DNA of 64,000 nucleotides from Bimastos eiseni (GCA_959347315.1 OY365818.1:4917607-4981606); one strand, 5' to 3'. Shown: positions 9,546 to 20,974, numbered from the stretch's first letter. Notes: generated by a model not told the origin, from the sequence alone. Translations and numbers: made by a program.

Positions 9546-11760
9546 TGGTGGGCACTGGGTCCAGACAATAATGGGACTTTGTACGAATTCCTAAGGCGGA
9601 TGCAATCTGTTATCAATTAAACCACTGCCGTTTTATTACCACGGGCACGACTACGAGGCAACTGCTATAGTGGGGAATTACACCCCTTGGCCTTTCCAAG
9701 TAAAGGCGAAAATGGCAATATATTTCGTCTGACGTTGGCAAAGATATATCGCTTTACATAGTTTATAGACCAGCTGTTGTAAATTAATCGACGTATCGGG
9801 TTCCGAAATTTGCAGAATGTTGTCGGTTCGTGTCCAACAAACTTCTCTTGGTATAGGCCTACATACATGCAGGCTGATGTAGGCCTACTATGGAAAACTC
9901 GCTGCATGCATGCAGCCTCCGCTGGTTAAAGGCCGGATGACTGCCTGACCATCTGAACTGTGTGCATTAATGCCGCTGCCAGGCTGAAAAAGTTTCTTTC
10001 TACCAGCTTCGTAAACATAGGCCTATGTATACCACATACACCAGGATCCTGTGTCGTATAGGTACCAGCGTTTTTATCGACGTAAGCTTTTAATACTGCC
10101 ATACGCCGCGGAGTGGCCGCTGGCAGTTTAGCAGGCCTGCGCTGCGTATGCGAGCTTAACGGCTCGGTAAAGATATGAGGAGTCTAGCACTGAGTTTCCT
10201 ACTGTGACTTCACACAGTTTTTGAATAATAATTACTACTCGTTTTGAGTTTCGAATTAGGCGTCCGAAATGGCTACGTCATGCAAACAGCACGGTCAGTA
10301 TTAAGCATGCTTGAAGAAACTAATGTTATGGTACAGAAAGGCAAGGTTCGTAGGCCCATAGCCTACTTGCAGGACTATCTATAGGCAGAATTATACTAGG
10401 TCTGCAACACGTCCTATGTTGCTGTTTTGCATAGAATGGGAACACAGGCAATGCAAACACTTAAGGAAGGTTATCGGGAAAACCCGAGGTTAACGAAAAA
10501 GGATGATTGGTTCATGTTGTTCACGGGGCGCTGGAAGCCTCTTACTTGCTATCGTACGTATTCTAACCAACCAGCGTACACTACAAAACCACAACACCAG
10601 TAGCCTGCAAATGATAATGTCAAATAATTAAAAAGAAGATTAGGGAGATTATCAAAAATTCTAAATGAAGGAGATTTTCCATCACCTGAGACATCATAAT
10701 ACCGACCTCGTGCATAATAAATAATCGTCTATTATAGGCCGGGTGGATTTAGGCACGGGCGAGTATGGGGCGTTTGTTTCTGATAAAATCCTATTACCTC
10801 GTTGATGGATTGCAGAAGTCCAAAGTACGGTACGTGTAGCTGCTTGGCAATGCAAACGCGCTGGTCTCTTCCACGCGCCTGTGCCCTTTACTTCTCGAAA
10901 CGCGTTACACGAAGTTACGAACGACTCGTGACGGTCGAGGACGACTCGTGACTGTCACGAAAGAATCATGACGGTTACATAATTATACGCCCCCTACTCA
11001 ATAGTCCCCTCTGGTTTTAAGTATTTTAACGGAAAAACTTACGCCGTAAAAATTAGAAGAGATATAGGCCTAACATTAAATAAATTAGTCAATCTAGCCT
11101 ATTATACCTAGCCTAAGCCTATTCAGCTAAGTTAAATCTGAGACTCACATGTTTCTTAAATAAGTTAATTTGCCTATGGACTGTTGCAAACGTGGCCTAC
11201 CGGTAGCCAGTCCAAAGCCTGGACAAAGAAGGAGTGCTACGTTAATCATCTTTGTTATGACACGGTGTCGTTAAACCTCAACCTCAGGGCTGGAAAAACC
11301 TAGGCTTTTAATGTACACATATACCGGACAAAATTGCGAACCGGAAGCACATGGAGAACATCACATGCATCTCTTCCAACCTTGATCCCTGCCACATTTT
11401 CTATAGCCACGTGCGCTGCATAGCTCAGACTTACAGCTTACAGAGCTACAAGCATAATTATTCTAAGTAGCTAACACACAATGAATCTCACTGGACATGT
11501 TAAAAACTTAAAATTTTGACTTTTAAGGATTTTTGGGCTTTTTCAAAAAAACATAAAAGCTTAGTTTTTTAAATCTTAAATCAAGTTATACAGCACTGTT
11601 CAACCTGTTTTTGGTTTCTAGCCGTGTTCTTTAACCCAGTCACTGCCCGTAGTTTAATGGTGCCAGTTCCAAGCCTCAAGAAAGGTGGAGTGCGACGCTA
11701 TTCATCTTTGTTATGAAACAGCGTCGGTATATACTGTAAACTATGAGGTTATCACTTAAT
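9546..11760. other. non-coding stretch
   Basis: No protein-like frame. The TAGGCCTA octamer first appears here (near 9855 and again near 9880). A small patch near 10915-10975 repeats 'cgactcgtgac'. Nothing else is supported. Confidence 0.4.
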
Positions 11761-11764
11761 ATGT

Positions 11765-12395
11765 ATAATTTATTGACGAATGCAATGGCCATACAGTCTA
11801 CACTGCCTACAGATTCAGTCAGTCACTTATTCATTTGCTTACTTGTTTTTATGACGTACGAAAATCAGTTATGCTGGAAATCCGAACACCAATTAACTGC
11901 TATCGCTAGTATAGGCCAAGAGCAATAGTTAAAGGTGGAAGCATCTCATAAAAAGATGAATTTTCAAGATATCCCCATTGGCATATTAAAAGGCCTCTAA
12001 AATCTCCATGTGGATCTTTCCGAAGTCCAAGATTTCATCCAAAATGTGGTTCATTTTCCATCGACATTAGTCATAGAGTAGAAATAGTTCGTAGGCCCTA
12101 CCAAGCTGAATTTTGTGGGACCTTCGCCCATGCACTCCTGTTTTTCATTGTATATTTAAGCCTCGATCTTCTAAGACTTCCGCAACTCTTTGCCAGATTT
12201 ATCATTCGCGCTCAGTCGTACTCCTTAATTTTGTGTCTGTCGTAATTTCGCTCCGTTGCAGTTTTCAAGGACAAAATCGTATCGGATGTTAGTTCATCCT
12301 GCTGGTGTTCAGAGGGCTAGTCTTCCTTAATTGAGACTAGTTGCAAAATGTACGACACGTAGGCCTATGTTATGCATATCTTGAAATACTCAACA
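11765..12395 (+). repeat. duplicated 5' flank of copy 1
   Basis: Similar to 35055-36000 upstream of copy 3 and, in shorter form, to 24180-24530 upstream of copy 2 (shared landmark aaaaagatgaattttcaaga, then cattggcatattaaaag). In copy 1 about 2 kb of extra sequence follows before the proximal 5' region at 14395, including the GGTCTT minisatellite and a SINE-like copy. Confidence 0.7.
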
Positions 12396-12674
12396 GATAT
12401 TTAAGATGACGTACCATCGAGAAGGGGAGGGGGGTCAGTAGGGGTTGGAGCCCCGGGGCCCGGCTCTATGGCAGGGGCCCGCAAATGTCTAAAACTTTCT
12501 TCTAACAGAGGAAACCTATGAGGCTGTGCAAGAAGAAACTTAAGGGACTTGACTTACCTTACGTTTTTTAATCTATGAAAATCATTCATATTCGTCTATA
12601 GGCTATATATTCCAGCTTCAGGTTCATAAGACGCACGGTTGAAAACGTTCTAGCAGTTTAAAATCGTTTACTGG

Positions 12675-12980
12675 CAGGGATGTGGTCTCGAGATCGCGGT
12701 CTTGGTCTTGAGACGATCTCGAGACCGGAAAACTGCGATCTTGGTCTTGGTCTCGAATGCATCGGTCTTGGTCTTGGTCTTGGATTCGGACCATCGGTCT
12801 TGGTCTTGGTCTCGGACCATCGATCTTGGTCTTGGTCTTGGTCTTGGATTCGGACCATCGGTCTTGGTCTTGGTCTCGGACCATCGATCTTGGTCTTGGT
12901 CTTGGTCTCGACTGCGTCGGTCTTGGTCTTAAAGGAACGGTCTTGGGATTGATCGCTGTCTTCGGTCAGCGTTCTTGGTC
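12675..12980. repeat. GGTCTT-based minisatellite
   Basis: Arrays of ggtcttggtcttgg interrupted by 'ctcggaccatcg' and 'attcggaccatcg'. All nearby ORFs on both strands (RPRPRP.. or VLVLVL..) are products of the repeat. A short diverged outlier of the same motif is at 13515-13590. Confidence 0.9.
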
Positions 12981-13514
12981 ATTTGCCGTATAAGAGCTAT
13001 TTCTTTGATACTTGTCGGTTATTTTCGATTATTAGAGACACCGGATTTTTAGGCTTAGCGTGCTTGTTATTGATTTACGACATACTGATCATCTATATAT
13101 ACAAGTTACTATGGGGAAAAATGTGCATTTGCAACGGAACCAGCCATTTCAAAATTTGCTTTCATAAATTTCAAGGTTTTGGAACAATCTAATTATTATG
13201 TGGTCTGCCACGGGCAGTCACTATTAACCTACAATTCTGAGTACAAGTAGGCCTACAGGCTTACGCCATTCAAACGGAACGCTAATCTACTTGTTCAAAA
13301 ATGTCTTATTTGTAACCTATCGTATAGGCTACTGTAAGTAATTTATAGTGCGATATTCTCAGGCCGAAGCCTATGGCTGAACCCACAAAAGTTCAGACTG
13401 GCCGGTAAAACAGTCTTCTGGACCATTATTAAGATTAGTATTCTTCAGCGATAAAATCAATGTTTTAAGCGTGTTATTACGTTTTAGCGTCTTAAAAAAT
13501 GAATTGTTTATAAA

Positions 13515-13590
13515 AAAGGTATCGGTCTTAGTCTTGATCTTGGACCCTCGGTCTTGGTCCTGGTATCAGGTTTTGGTCCCGTGCCCAACA
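13515..13590. repeat. outlying copy of the GGTCTT repeat
   Basis: Reads ggtcttagtcttgatcttgg and continues with accctcggtcttggtcc, the same unit as at 12.7 kb, separated from it by about 0.5 kb of unrelated sequence. Confidence 0.7.
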
Positions 13591-13689
13591 CTGTTTACTG
13601 GATGTCAATTTACGGATTGTAAGTTGAGTTATTTTCCAAATAAATAGTACTTTAACTTTTTTACAACTCGATATCATATAAGTAGATTC

Positions 13690-13910
13690 AGGTTGTGTTG
13701 GGAGGGAGGTCCGTAGAGTAATGTATAACACACTGGTGCGCAGAAGAGAGCAACCGCGGGTTTGATTCCATTTCCAGGAGCCCAGTTAGACTGATTTGTC
13801 CTTCTTTCGCTAGGCGAAGGCGTTGATTAAATTAGATGTGTAGGGTAAAGATAGCCTGGCATGGCTGCCGACAGTAAAATCGACTCCTATGGTCATTTTT
13901 TATTGTTCGT
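13690..13910 (+). repeat. SINE-like element, 'ccttctttcrctaggcg' family, copy 2
   Basis: Second copy of the element at 8985-9210, with B-box-like gcgggtttgattcc and ccttctttcgctaggcg in the same order and orientation. Confidence 0.6.
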
Positions 13911-14394
13911 TAATTCTTCGACGTTCCACAATGTGCCAAGAGCGACTGACAAGTTTAGGGATGCTGGCAGTTGAGGTTTTCTAGCAAGAAAATTAGACTT
14001 CGGTGCAATTATTGATTTGTTTGCAAACGGGGAAGCTCGCAAAGCACGTTTCGGCTCAGATTACATTTAGAGTTTTAGACTGTCACTATGCAGTCATTTT
14101 AGTGAGGCTTAACAACTGAAATCATTTATCACAAGGACATATTCATATTTTGATGTTTCTGTAAATTTTCTTAAAATTAGAGTCACAGATGAACCTGTGA
14201 AATCACTTTAAGTCTACTTGCATGATTAATTTCAGAAGTATTATTACTAACATTACTATTCATTACATATGATCATTATTCATTAAATATAGTTTGATAG
14301 ACTTTTGATAGGTATGCGTCAGACTTGGAGTTACTTATAAATTTGAATACACTGAGGTGTGGCTGCCCCAGAGACCGTTGTGACTCTCGACGCT

Positions 14395-14543
14395 TCTGGT
14401 CGGCTGTTGTTATTCGTTGAGCAATATCAATTTTTTAAAAGTGTTTAATTAAAGCCTGCCTGCGCTAAATATCGTTAAAATTTTTACTGTTCTGTAGCGT
14501 TTCCGTCGGTTACTGTATCCAAGCAGTAGGCCTACTTACGGCA
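14395..14543 (+). promoter_or_regulatory. conserved proximal 5' region of copy 1
   Basis: The block from cggctgttg through gttgagcaatatcaattttt, cctgcctgcgctaaatatcg and ctctgtagcg is repeated before copy 2 (24520-24674) and copy 3 (36045-36186). Its conservation up to the shared ATG suggests promoter plus 5' UTR, although recent duplication alone could explain it. No TATA element is assigned. Confidence 0.45.
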
Positions 14544-15574
14544 ATGATGCAGATTTCACTTTTCTGCAAAATTTCTCTGGCCAGGAGACTCTGCTGGGTT
14601 TTTGGAATCTCAACGTTCCTGCTCATCGCCGCCATAATCGGCACTTACAAGCCCAATGACTTACGCTTTCGTGCGGTGCACAGTTCACAAATACTCCTGG
14701 AGTCGATAAGTTGGAAAAGGCGTTCGTACACGGGTCTACACTTCGAGTCTAATAACACAAAAGCTCGGAGTTTGCCCGTAGCGACGAGTTCCCACGTTTG
14801 GAAAGTAACAAAAGGTCAGGGTTTGCTCCCAATGGTTTTTGATGCCAACTGGAACGTAGGCCTAAGTATGTCCAACACGACGTTTGGAATATACATCTTT
14901 CTTGACAGTGCGTCGCTCGAAAGTGGAAACGACGAGACCCAATGGGACAGTCTGAACCATTCCATTTCATCGACTTGTCGGTCAGTGCGGAGACTCTGCG
15001 TCCGAATTCTTGTCGATATAAAAGACTCGCGGAGGTCCGATATCAGGCAGTTCGTGAACAGATACTTCAACACGAGCGCTATGCTTTGCAAAGAGTTCGG
15101 AACGAGCACACAATTTCGTCGCGTCGACGTTTACGATTTGCGAAAAAACGTACGCAAGTTGACTCAATTGATGGCCAACGATTACGTTGCCGAGAGAATG
15201 GCGCATTTCAACATCATCTTCGTTCCGAATACGGAATACCGAGCTTTCCCGGATCAGTTGAAGCGGCTTCTCAAAATGAGTTCCGACGAAGTGGGCTTGG
15301 TGGTCGACTACGCTCAGAATTCCACGATACCTTCCAGTCTGTTCTTTAGCAAGATACACGGCGAGATCTTTGGCTGGTTTCTGCCACCATTTCTGGCTGA
15401 CATCAAGCTTGCCGTGGCGTATACGTTCCATTTGTATCCAGCGAATCTGCGGAGATCAACCGTTCCAAACGATGGCGTCAGCTCCAGTGTCGAGGGAATG
15501 AATGATCCTAAGTCCTCCGAATTTCCCCCAACTGAATTATCGGCGCTCGAGTTGGACAGGGACACCCTTCGCAG
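14544..15574 (+). CDS. copy 1 exon 1: signal anchor and N-terminal luminal region
   Basis: ATG at 14544 (a second ATG follows at once). The donor is GCAG/GTAAGT at 15574/15575, so the TAA three bases later is intronic. Exon ends after two bases of an Arg codon. Residues about 54-106 (starting KRRSYTG, ending VGLSMS) are absent from copies 2 and 3. Sequons include NNT, NTT, NHS, NTS and NST. Confidence 0.8.
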
Positions 15575-18500
15575 GTAAGTAGTTGGCAAATCGTTCATAG
15601 GCTTACTGATTAATTTATTACGCTGCATAAACCAAACAAGACATCGTGCGCATTGGCATCTTACGCCGATGGCGAAATTTGAACTACACGAGACTTATTC
15701 GCGCAAGACGGCCTAGAGGTTAAACTGTTCATCGATCCAAACGCTAATGATCTCAAAAGTTTTACAAATATAAAACCGAAGCGATGTGGAGAATCTGAAG
15801 CTGATATTCGCCATTAAATGACCGAATCTCAGATCAGGCTGAGTGCCACAACCACAGCCTGGTCGCAGAATTGGAGAAATCGGTTGGTTAGTTACAGCTT
15901 AGAGACGCTGTGTCGAAGCAAATATTGTGGAATGCCAGTAACAACAACAATGGCAATAAATAGGGGAACAGCTTCCTATTAAGACCCATGTCTGGTAGAT
16001 ATAGAAATCGTAATCGTAATCCCAACATTTCAACAACGCCTACAAAAGAGAAGTCGCGGGATTCAGCTTACTAATGAGTGTCGCCCTCCTTTTTGAAACT
16101 TTGTTCTGGCACTTCCACTACTCTAAGTGGTGGAAACAAATTGACACCAAGCATTGAAGAGCTTCTGTATAAATAATTATATACACGCAATCTCCTCTTC
16201 ATCTACTTTTGCAGCCTATCTAGCAGCCCATGCAGGATTATGGGGTTCCAACAATGTAGAAATTGCACGGACGAAACCATTGCCTGAAAAAACGCTTATT
16301 GAGTATCGAAGGACCTTCGTGTGCTTTACATATCAGATTACGTATCACCAATATTACTTAACAAAAATGTTAGGGCCTGTACAATCGCTATCGTATAGAG
16401 ATCATGTCGACTACAATGCAACTGTATTGATAGTGCCTTCCTTCTACTGTTCTGAAGTGCACGCATGTACGATCAGACGATGGAACATCAGAATTAAAGT
16501 GGAGCAAAACGAACAATAGAAGGCAGTACAAGAACATTCTCAGACTCACTGTCTGGGAGGATTTTGTCTACTGTCGCCTTCTGTGTTTAATTTTTTGGGT
16601 TCTTCGTTACGAGGTCCTTCTACACGGTGCTAAGTGTTTTCTTCTGATTCTACTCCGAACGTTATAGCTCTCTTGCTCATTCCATAAATATATATATATA
16701 TATATATAATATATATATATATGATGTTGCTATGCATAAGCCTATGTACGCTTGTATTGTGTATCTGTGTGTGTATATAATAGTGGAATGATTAAGTAAA
16801 CGATTTAGGCAGCACAGGAGTGTTTACAGACTTCTACTGTAGGTATCGTTTGGGCAGCGTCGGCTGTACTTTGGTGATAGGCCTATACTTGATAGAAGCT
16901 ATGTTAACTTGTTAAGTGTCTATAGATAAGTGTATAAGGGGCGTCGATACCCTCTGACCGATTGAAGCAAACCCCATCACCTTCAGTCCCATGCGTCATT
17001 AAGGCAAGATATTCCCCTAACACTAAAAAATATCCCCTTACCTGAAATTTGGGGCATTTTCATCTGAACCCCCATTCTGTCTGGACGCCTCTGACAGTAA
17101 GTAGCCAATTAATTTTATCCATAGCAGTTCGCAATGATCGAGTGGCTTGTTGGGATCGGGGATTGAAGACTTTTTGGGAGTGGGTTATTTTGGAGATCAA
17201 GAGCTCACTCGATTAGAGTGGCGTAGACCTCTTGCCGTAGTTATTCTTTCTTTAAGTGTAGTTTGGAATTTCGTCACATTAATACCTGTACACAATGCCC
17301 TTCCAAGGTCGAGAAGTACACACGCGCCCATGCCACAAAACATCAACGGCGAAGGAGCGCAATCGATAGTTCAAAATTCAATCCAGGCGAAGTTGGGCTA
17401 TACGACAAGTAATTGCAGCGGTGGAAATAATCATTGCACACCATGTGATCAAAGCTGGTCACAGTATTAATATGTAGTGAATAGAAACGATGAATTTTCT
17501 TAATTTCTTCCTTGTATCGACCAAGAGACATTTATAAAAATATGGTAATGACTGATTTCATGCTTGTTTACGCCGAACCCGAAGCTAACGAAGATCCAAA
17601 AAATTGTACACCACCGCCATAACATTTACGATATGTAATCATATGTTGGTGATTGTGTTTACCACGAAACTGGTGACAATTTAGATCTACTTAGGAAGTT
17701 GTCATTTGTCCCGAATGCCTAAAAAATTGTTTAAAAAGCAAATAAGAGGGCTTCAGCAACATAAACGGATATTGAAAAAACGTTATTCCTCAGTATATAC
17801 AAGTAAAAGCGGTATCCAAAATCTATGTATCCAGACCGCTTTCATAAACTAGGAAGAATATTACTTCAGAGGTAATAAATAGGATTATTCCTCAACGAAG
17901 TCCTGTAGTTACATATCTAGTATAGTGTCCACTGTCCTAGGAAAGTGCCTTCACGGATTACATATCGCCATCATTGAATTATGGAGATGAAAATTTGAAT
18001 TGAGGTAATAATAAGACACGTGATTACATGCTGTGGAATCATCTGGCAAGTCCGAATGCTAGGGTACAGGCGTCAATAGACGAATTTAAAGGTCTGTATT
18101 GAACGGGCTGTATTGAACAAGGTGGTATTCTCCTTCACCTGTGTAGGTACCTGTCGGTTAGTCGTGCCAGCGATTGCTTCCGTTGTCTAAACAAGACGAG
18201 CCACCGGATCATCTCAATGTCGCTATACGGCCAGAACAGTCGATACACGATGGGCGCCATCAGGAACGCGCAGCTCCTTCCCATCACATTTCCCAGATGG
18301 AGGCTCTGGTTCTACGTCGAACTGCAGCGTCAGGGTCATCGTCCGTACGCCCACGAACCAGTCCCGTCGACGATCCTAACGAAACTGACGGAGCTCGGTG
18401 CGGAAATCCGCTACATCGATGTGAACGCCACGCGTCTGGCGCCGATGCTGTGGAGGTTCACCGTCATGGAGGACCCGGATGTCGACGTCTTCATCGTTCG

Positions 18501-18975
18501 CGACTGTGACAGTCGTCTAACGCCTCGTGACGCCGCCGTCGTGACCGACTGGCTAAAGACAGGCAAGACATTCCACTGCATTCGGGACCATCCGAGTCAT
18601 TCGCGATTTCCGGTCAGTGGAGGGCTTTGGGGCGCTCGCCGAGAGCCTTTCGTGGCCATCTTCGGGGCGGCAAAGCTGGGTGCCGTGATGCGGCGTTACG
18701 GGTCTGGCTACGTGCAAGACATGCACTTCCTGGCCAAGGTTGTCTGGCCCAATGTCACGCACGCCGCTTACTGTCACGACAGCTATTCGTGCCAGAGCTA
18801 CGCGGCCTCACACCCATTTCCAATGACTAGGGTCGGGGCAGAACACCTGGGACAGGTGTATGATGAGTTTTCCCTTGGCCGGAAGTTCGATATGGATATT
18901 TTACGTTCTAGGCCGGTCAATAACAACTGCGTAGTTTCGTCAAAGAAGGGAAATAACACGGTTCCTCTGACGTAG
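14544..18975 (+). CDS. glycosyltransferase-like type II membrane protein, copy 1 (gene span)
   Basis: Two exons, 14544-15574 and 18147-18975, join in phase to a 619-residue protein. A short basic N-terminus is followed by one hydrophobic segment (about residues 17-34), then a long luminal part with many N-glycosylation sequons: a Golgi-type signal-anchor layout. The C-terminal module (from about residue 368) has MSLYG, GAIRNAQL, LW-FYVE, LGAEI.YI, LWRF, VRDCDSR (about 461-467), RDHPSH (about 490-495) and SGGLWG. I recognise this pattern from poorly characterised glycosyltransferase-like proteins of animals, algae and bacteria, where the D-x-D-like RDxDSR would bind a metal-sugar nucleotide. 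Substrate unknown. Exon 1 contributes about 300 residues with no family I know. Copy 1 alone carries an extra 53-codon segment. The start is the ATGATG shared by all three copies. Confidence 0.75.
16683..16925 (-). repeat. intronic segment inverted relative to paralogues
   Basis: (AT)n at about 16688-16725, then ttgctatgcataagcctatg through caggagtgtttacagacttc to gataggcctatacttgatag. The reverse complement of this segment occurs in the copy 2 intron (26465-26645) and copy 3 intron (40133-40325), again next to (AT)n tracts. Confidence 0.7.
16932..17105 (+). repeat. repeat family R2, copy in intron of copy 1
   Basis: Same family as 9330-9545 (opposite strand) and 40335-40500 (same strand); a truncated piece is at 26686-26735 in copy 2. 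Landmarks: gtgtataagg..gcgtc.ata, aggcaagatattcc, ttacctgaaattt, tctgtctggacgcctctga. Confidence 0.55.
17570..17830. repeat. repeat pair member A (with 20975-21235)
   Basis: Long similarity with 20975-21235 (landmarks ccaaattgtacaccaccgc-like start, ttacgatatgtaatca, tgtttaccacgaaactg, gagggcttcagcaacataaa). On the minus strand it can read YEDLNCHQFRGKHNQQH..; whether this was ever coding is not established. Confidence 0.6.
18147..18975 (+). CDS. copy 1 exon 2: glycosyltransferase-like module
   Basis: Acceptor GTGTAG ending 18146; the first base completes the split Arg codon, followed by YLSVSRASDCFRCLNKTSHR and the MSLYG start of the conserved module. Ends at TAG 18973-18975. The internal ATG of MSLYG is not the start of the protein, since the frame is open back to the acceptor and the phase matches exon 1. 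Confidence 0.82.
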
Positions 18976-19353
18976 TAGATTTGGGATTGCATTGATGCGC
19001 TGTCATGGAGAAAGCGTGATTAGTTTATCAATTGGTTTTGGGACCCATGCTGAAATTCTGGATCGTTGAATGTCGACCGGATATTTTGGAGCTTTTTTCC
19101 TACCAAGATGTTTTTAATTTTAGCAGCGAAAAGCTATATATGCCTAATTATGCCTGTGTTTTCATTGTTATTGATCTATTCTAAAGACACCGATTTATAT
19201 GTACATATATATAATGTAGATTTATAATAATTTTAATAATAAAAATAATTTTCTCTTTTAGAAAGTAATCATGTTCAGCATACACACTTCGACGATAGGT
19301 GGCGTCTTGAAATCATTTTTATGAACGTTTCGTGTGACGTAACATAAATCTTC

Positions 19354-19390
<37 letters not shown>
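18976..19390 (+). other. 3' flank of copy 1
   Basis: Shares about 210 bases with the 3' flanks of copies 2 and 3, up to 'ctattctaaagac' near 19190. There the other two continue into Polinton-derived sequence, while copy 1 continues into sequence found on the far side of the Polinton remnant (19215-19335 matches 33835-33995). Ends in an (AT)n tract at 19357-19386. Confidence 0.6.
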
Positions 19391-19394
19391 TCAA

Positions 19395-19700
19395 GCTACA
19401 TCAACACACCGAACTGGCTTCTGCGTAAAAAGACAACTGTAAACATTAAAAACAAAGATGACAAATGCATTCTCTATTGTGCACTAGCTGTATCGCGTAC
19501 AAAGCAGGTTCATGCAGAGCGCACTTTAAATTCTATAGGCGATCGGCAGGTGAAGGTAAAGTGAATTAAGTAATTCCTGTTATTTGTCCCAATCTTCAAG
19601 GTTACGATTGCATTTGATCCACAAGCTGACTCCATTATTGCCACCAATGATGTGGAATTTTTGTTAACAGATGATGAGATATCTGTGCCTAGTCGAGTCT
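19395..19700 (+). pseudogene. Polinton DNA polymerase B N-terminal fragment
   Basis: Encodes YINTPNWLL and VNIKNKDDKCILYCALAVS followed by VHAER, the N-terminal pattern of protein-primed DNA polymerase B of Polinton elements. The frame closes soon after. The corresponding region of the larger remnant lies on the opposite strand at 32600-33140. Broken and too short to act. Confidence 0.65.
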
Positions 19701-20034
19701 CTCTTTTGAATGTTGATAGCGGTTGTTGTGATTGGTGTGGATCATCGACGTATATTTAGTGGACATAGCCTAGGCCAATAGCCTAAGCCAATGAATGTGA
19801 CTCCTACACCAAAATATGTTAATGATCCTAGATTACGTCATGGTTGGTAGAAAGTTTAAGTGCGAGCCGTACGGGCGTCGACTCGCATTTCGATAGTACC
19901 CAGATAGTAGGATCAATTCAAAAAGGTATGTACTGTATAAGAAACCGAAGAATAAAAAGAATTTTATCGTTTGCTGCGGTTGTGGTAAATGTTATTATTA
20001 TGGCCACATACAGCAGCCAATTGGTCGTGATCTG

Positions 20035-20725
20035 ACCATCCACATGGAGGACCTGGGATGCTCCTGGGCAGATCAGGTAAAACGACTCATCAGTAGCTTT
20101 GGTCTCCTCCAGCATGTGAAATCTTCCACTCATACCCATGGTGGCCATCTAGATCTAGTGATCACAAGGGATGATTGCAAGTCAATTGCAGTCACAATTG
20201 AGCCTCCATCTAGCTCTGATCACGGCCTGCTGATGCACCACGTACCATTCCTGTACTTCGAGCCGCTGGTCACTGAGATTACGTTCAGAGGATGGAGGTC
20301 TCTAGACAGAGAAGCTTTCCGCTGGCGTCTGACCGACATCCAGCTCTGCCTTGATTGAGTGGGAACTGATTGCGGAGCTACAGAGATGTTCGATCTCTAT
20401 GAAACAACTCTCCGCTCCATAATCCAAAAGATGATCCCAATGTGGACAACGCGCAATCGATGTAATGCTCTCACTCCTTGGTTTGATGCTGGGTGTAGAG
20501 CGATGCGCCGAACAGTCAGTCGCGCCGAGCGTCGATGCAGAAGGAGTGGTCTGGATGAGGATCGGGCTAAGTGGATCAGGCTCCTGCGGAAGAAATCGGA
20601 GTCTTTTAAGAGCAAGGAGCAGGAGTACTGGAAAGGCCTAATCTCCCGTGATTCAGAGGATAGTAGACGGCTCTGGACTGACCTGTCAACTATCCTAGGC
20701 AGATCACGTGGCTCACACCTTGTTT
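20035..20725 (+). pseudogene. non-LTR retrotransposon (LINE) endonuclease/linker fragment
   Basis: Two frames in the same phase separated by one TGA (20356-20358). The first reads MEDLGCSWADQVKRL, FGLLQHV, THTHGGHLDLVITR and SSDHGLL, the C-terminal end of an APE-type endonuclease. The second reads LTPWFDAGCRAMRRTVSRAE and EYWKGLISR, typical of the linker ahead of the reverse transcriptase in CR1/Jockey-group LINEs. The reverse transcriptase is missing: the match stops near 20720. Confidence 0.7.
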
Positions 20726-20726
20726 C

Positions 20727-20895
20727 TTTTAGGTTTCCTGTTGATCGGTGAAGTGTGCCTTAGGGCTCACGCTACGAAAAGGAAAGTTTTTACTCAATCT
20801 GCTGCTTCTCGTATTTGTTCTGACCATTTTGCATTGCAGAGGATGCAAATGCTTACACCAAACAGTCTGGTTTTTACACAAGACGTTATTTGAAG
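20727..20895 (+). pseudogene. possible THAP-domain fragment
   Basis: After an AG (20730-20731 region) the frames give FRFPVDR, then in another frame RAHATKRKVFTQSAASRICSDHF. The order FPxD ... SRICSDHF resembles a THAP zinc finger, as in P-element-like transposases or host THAP proteins, but there is a frameshift/stop and the CxxC start is not seen. Tentative. Confidence 0.3.
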
Positions 20896-20974
20896 TGTGA
20901 TGCAGTTCTGACTATTTTTAATTTTCTGCCACATCTCAAGCCCAAGATATCGAAATGTGGTAAACCTGGATCAA

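Larger units (their letters stand above)
15575..18146 (+). other. intron of copy 1
   Basis: 2572 bases with GT..AG ends. It holds segments shared with the copy 3 intron (15640-16560 with 39170-40070), an AT-palindrome-bounded piece inverted relative to copies 2 and 3 (16683-16925), a copy of repeat family R2 (16932-17105), and a repeat shared with 20975-21235 (17570-17830). Confidence 0.7.

Noticed and set aside
12624..12993. Five overlapping ORFs of RPRP and VLVL type
   Set aside because: Produced by the GGTCTT repeat, on both strands and in several frames at once.
18174..18509. 111-codon ORFs overlapping exon 2 of each glycosyltransferase-like copy (also 27288 and 41042)
   Set aside because: An alternative frame of a GC-rich exon. 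It is preserved in all three copies only because the exons are nearly identical; no domain is seen.
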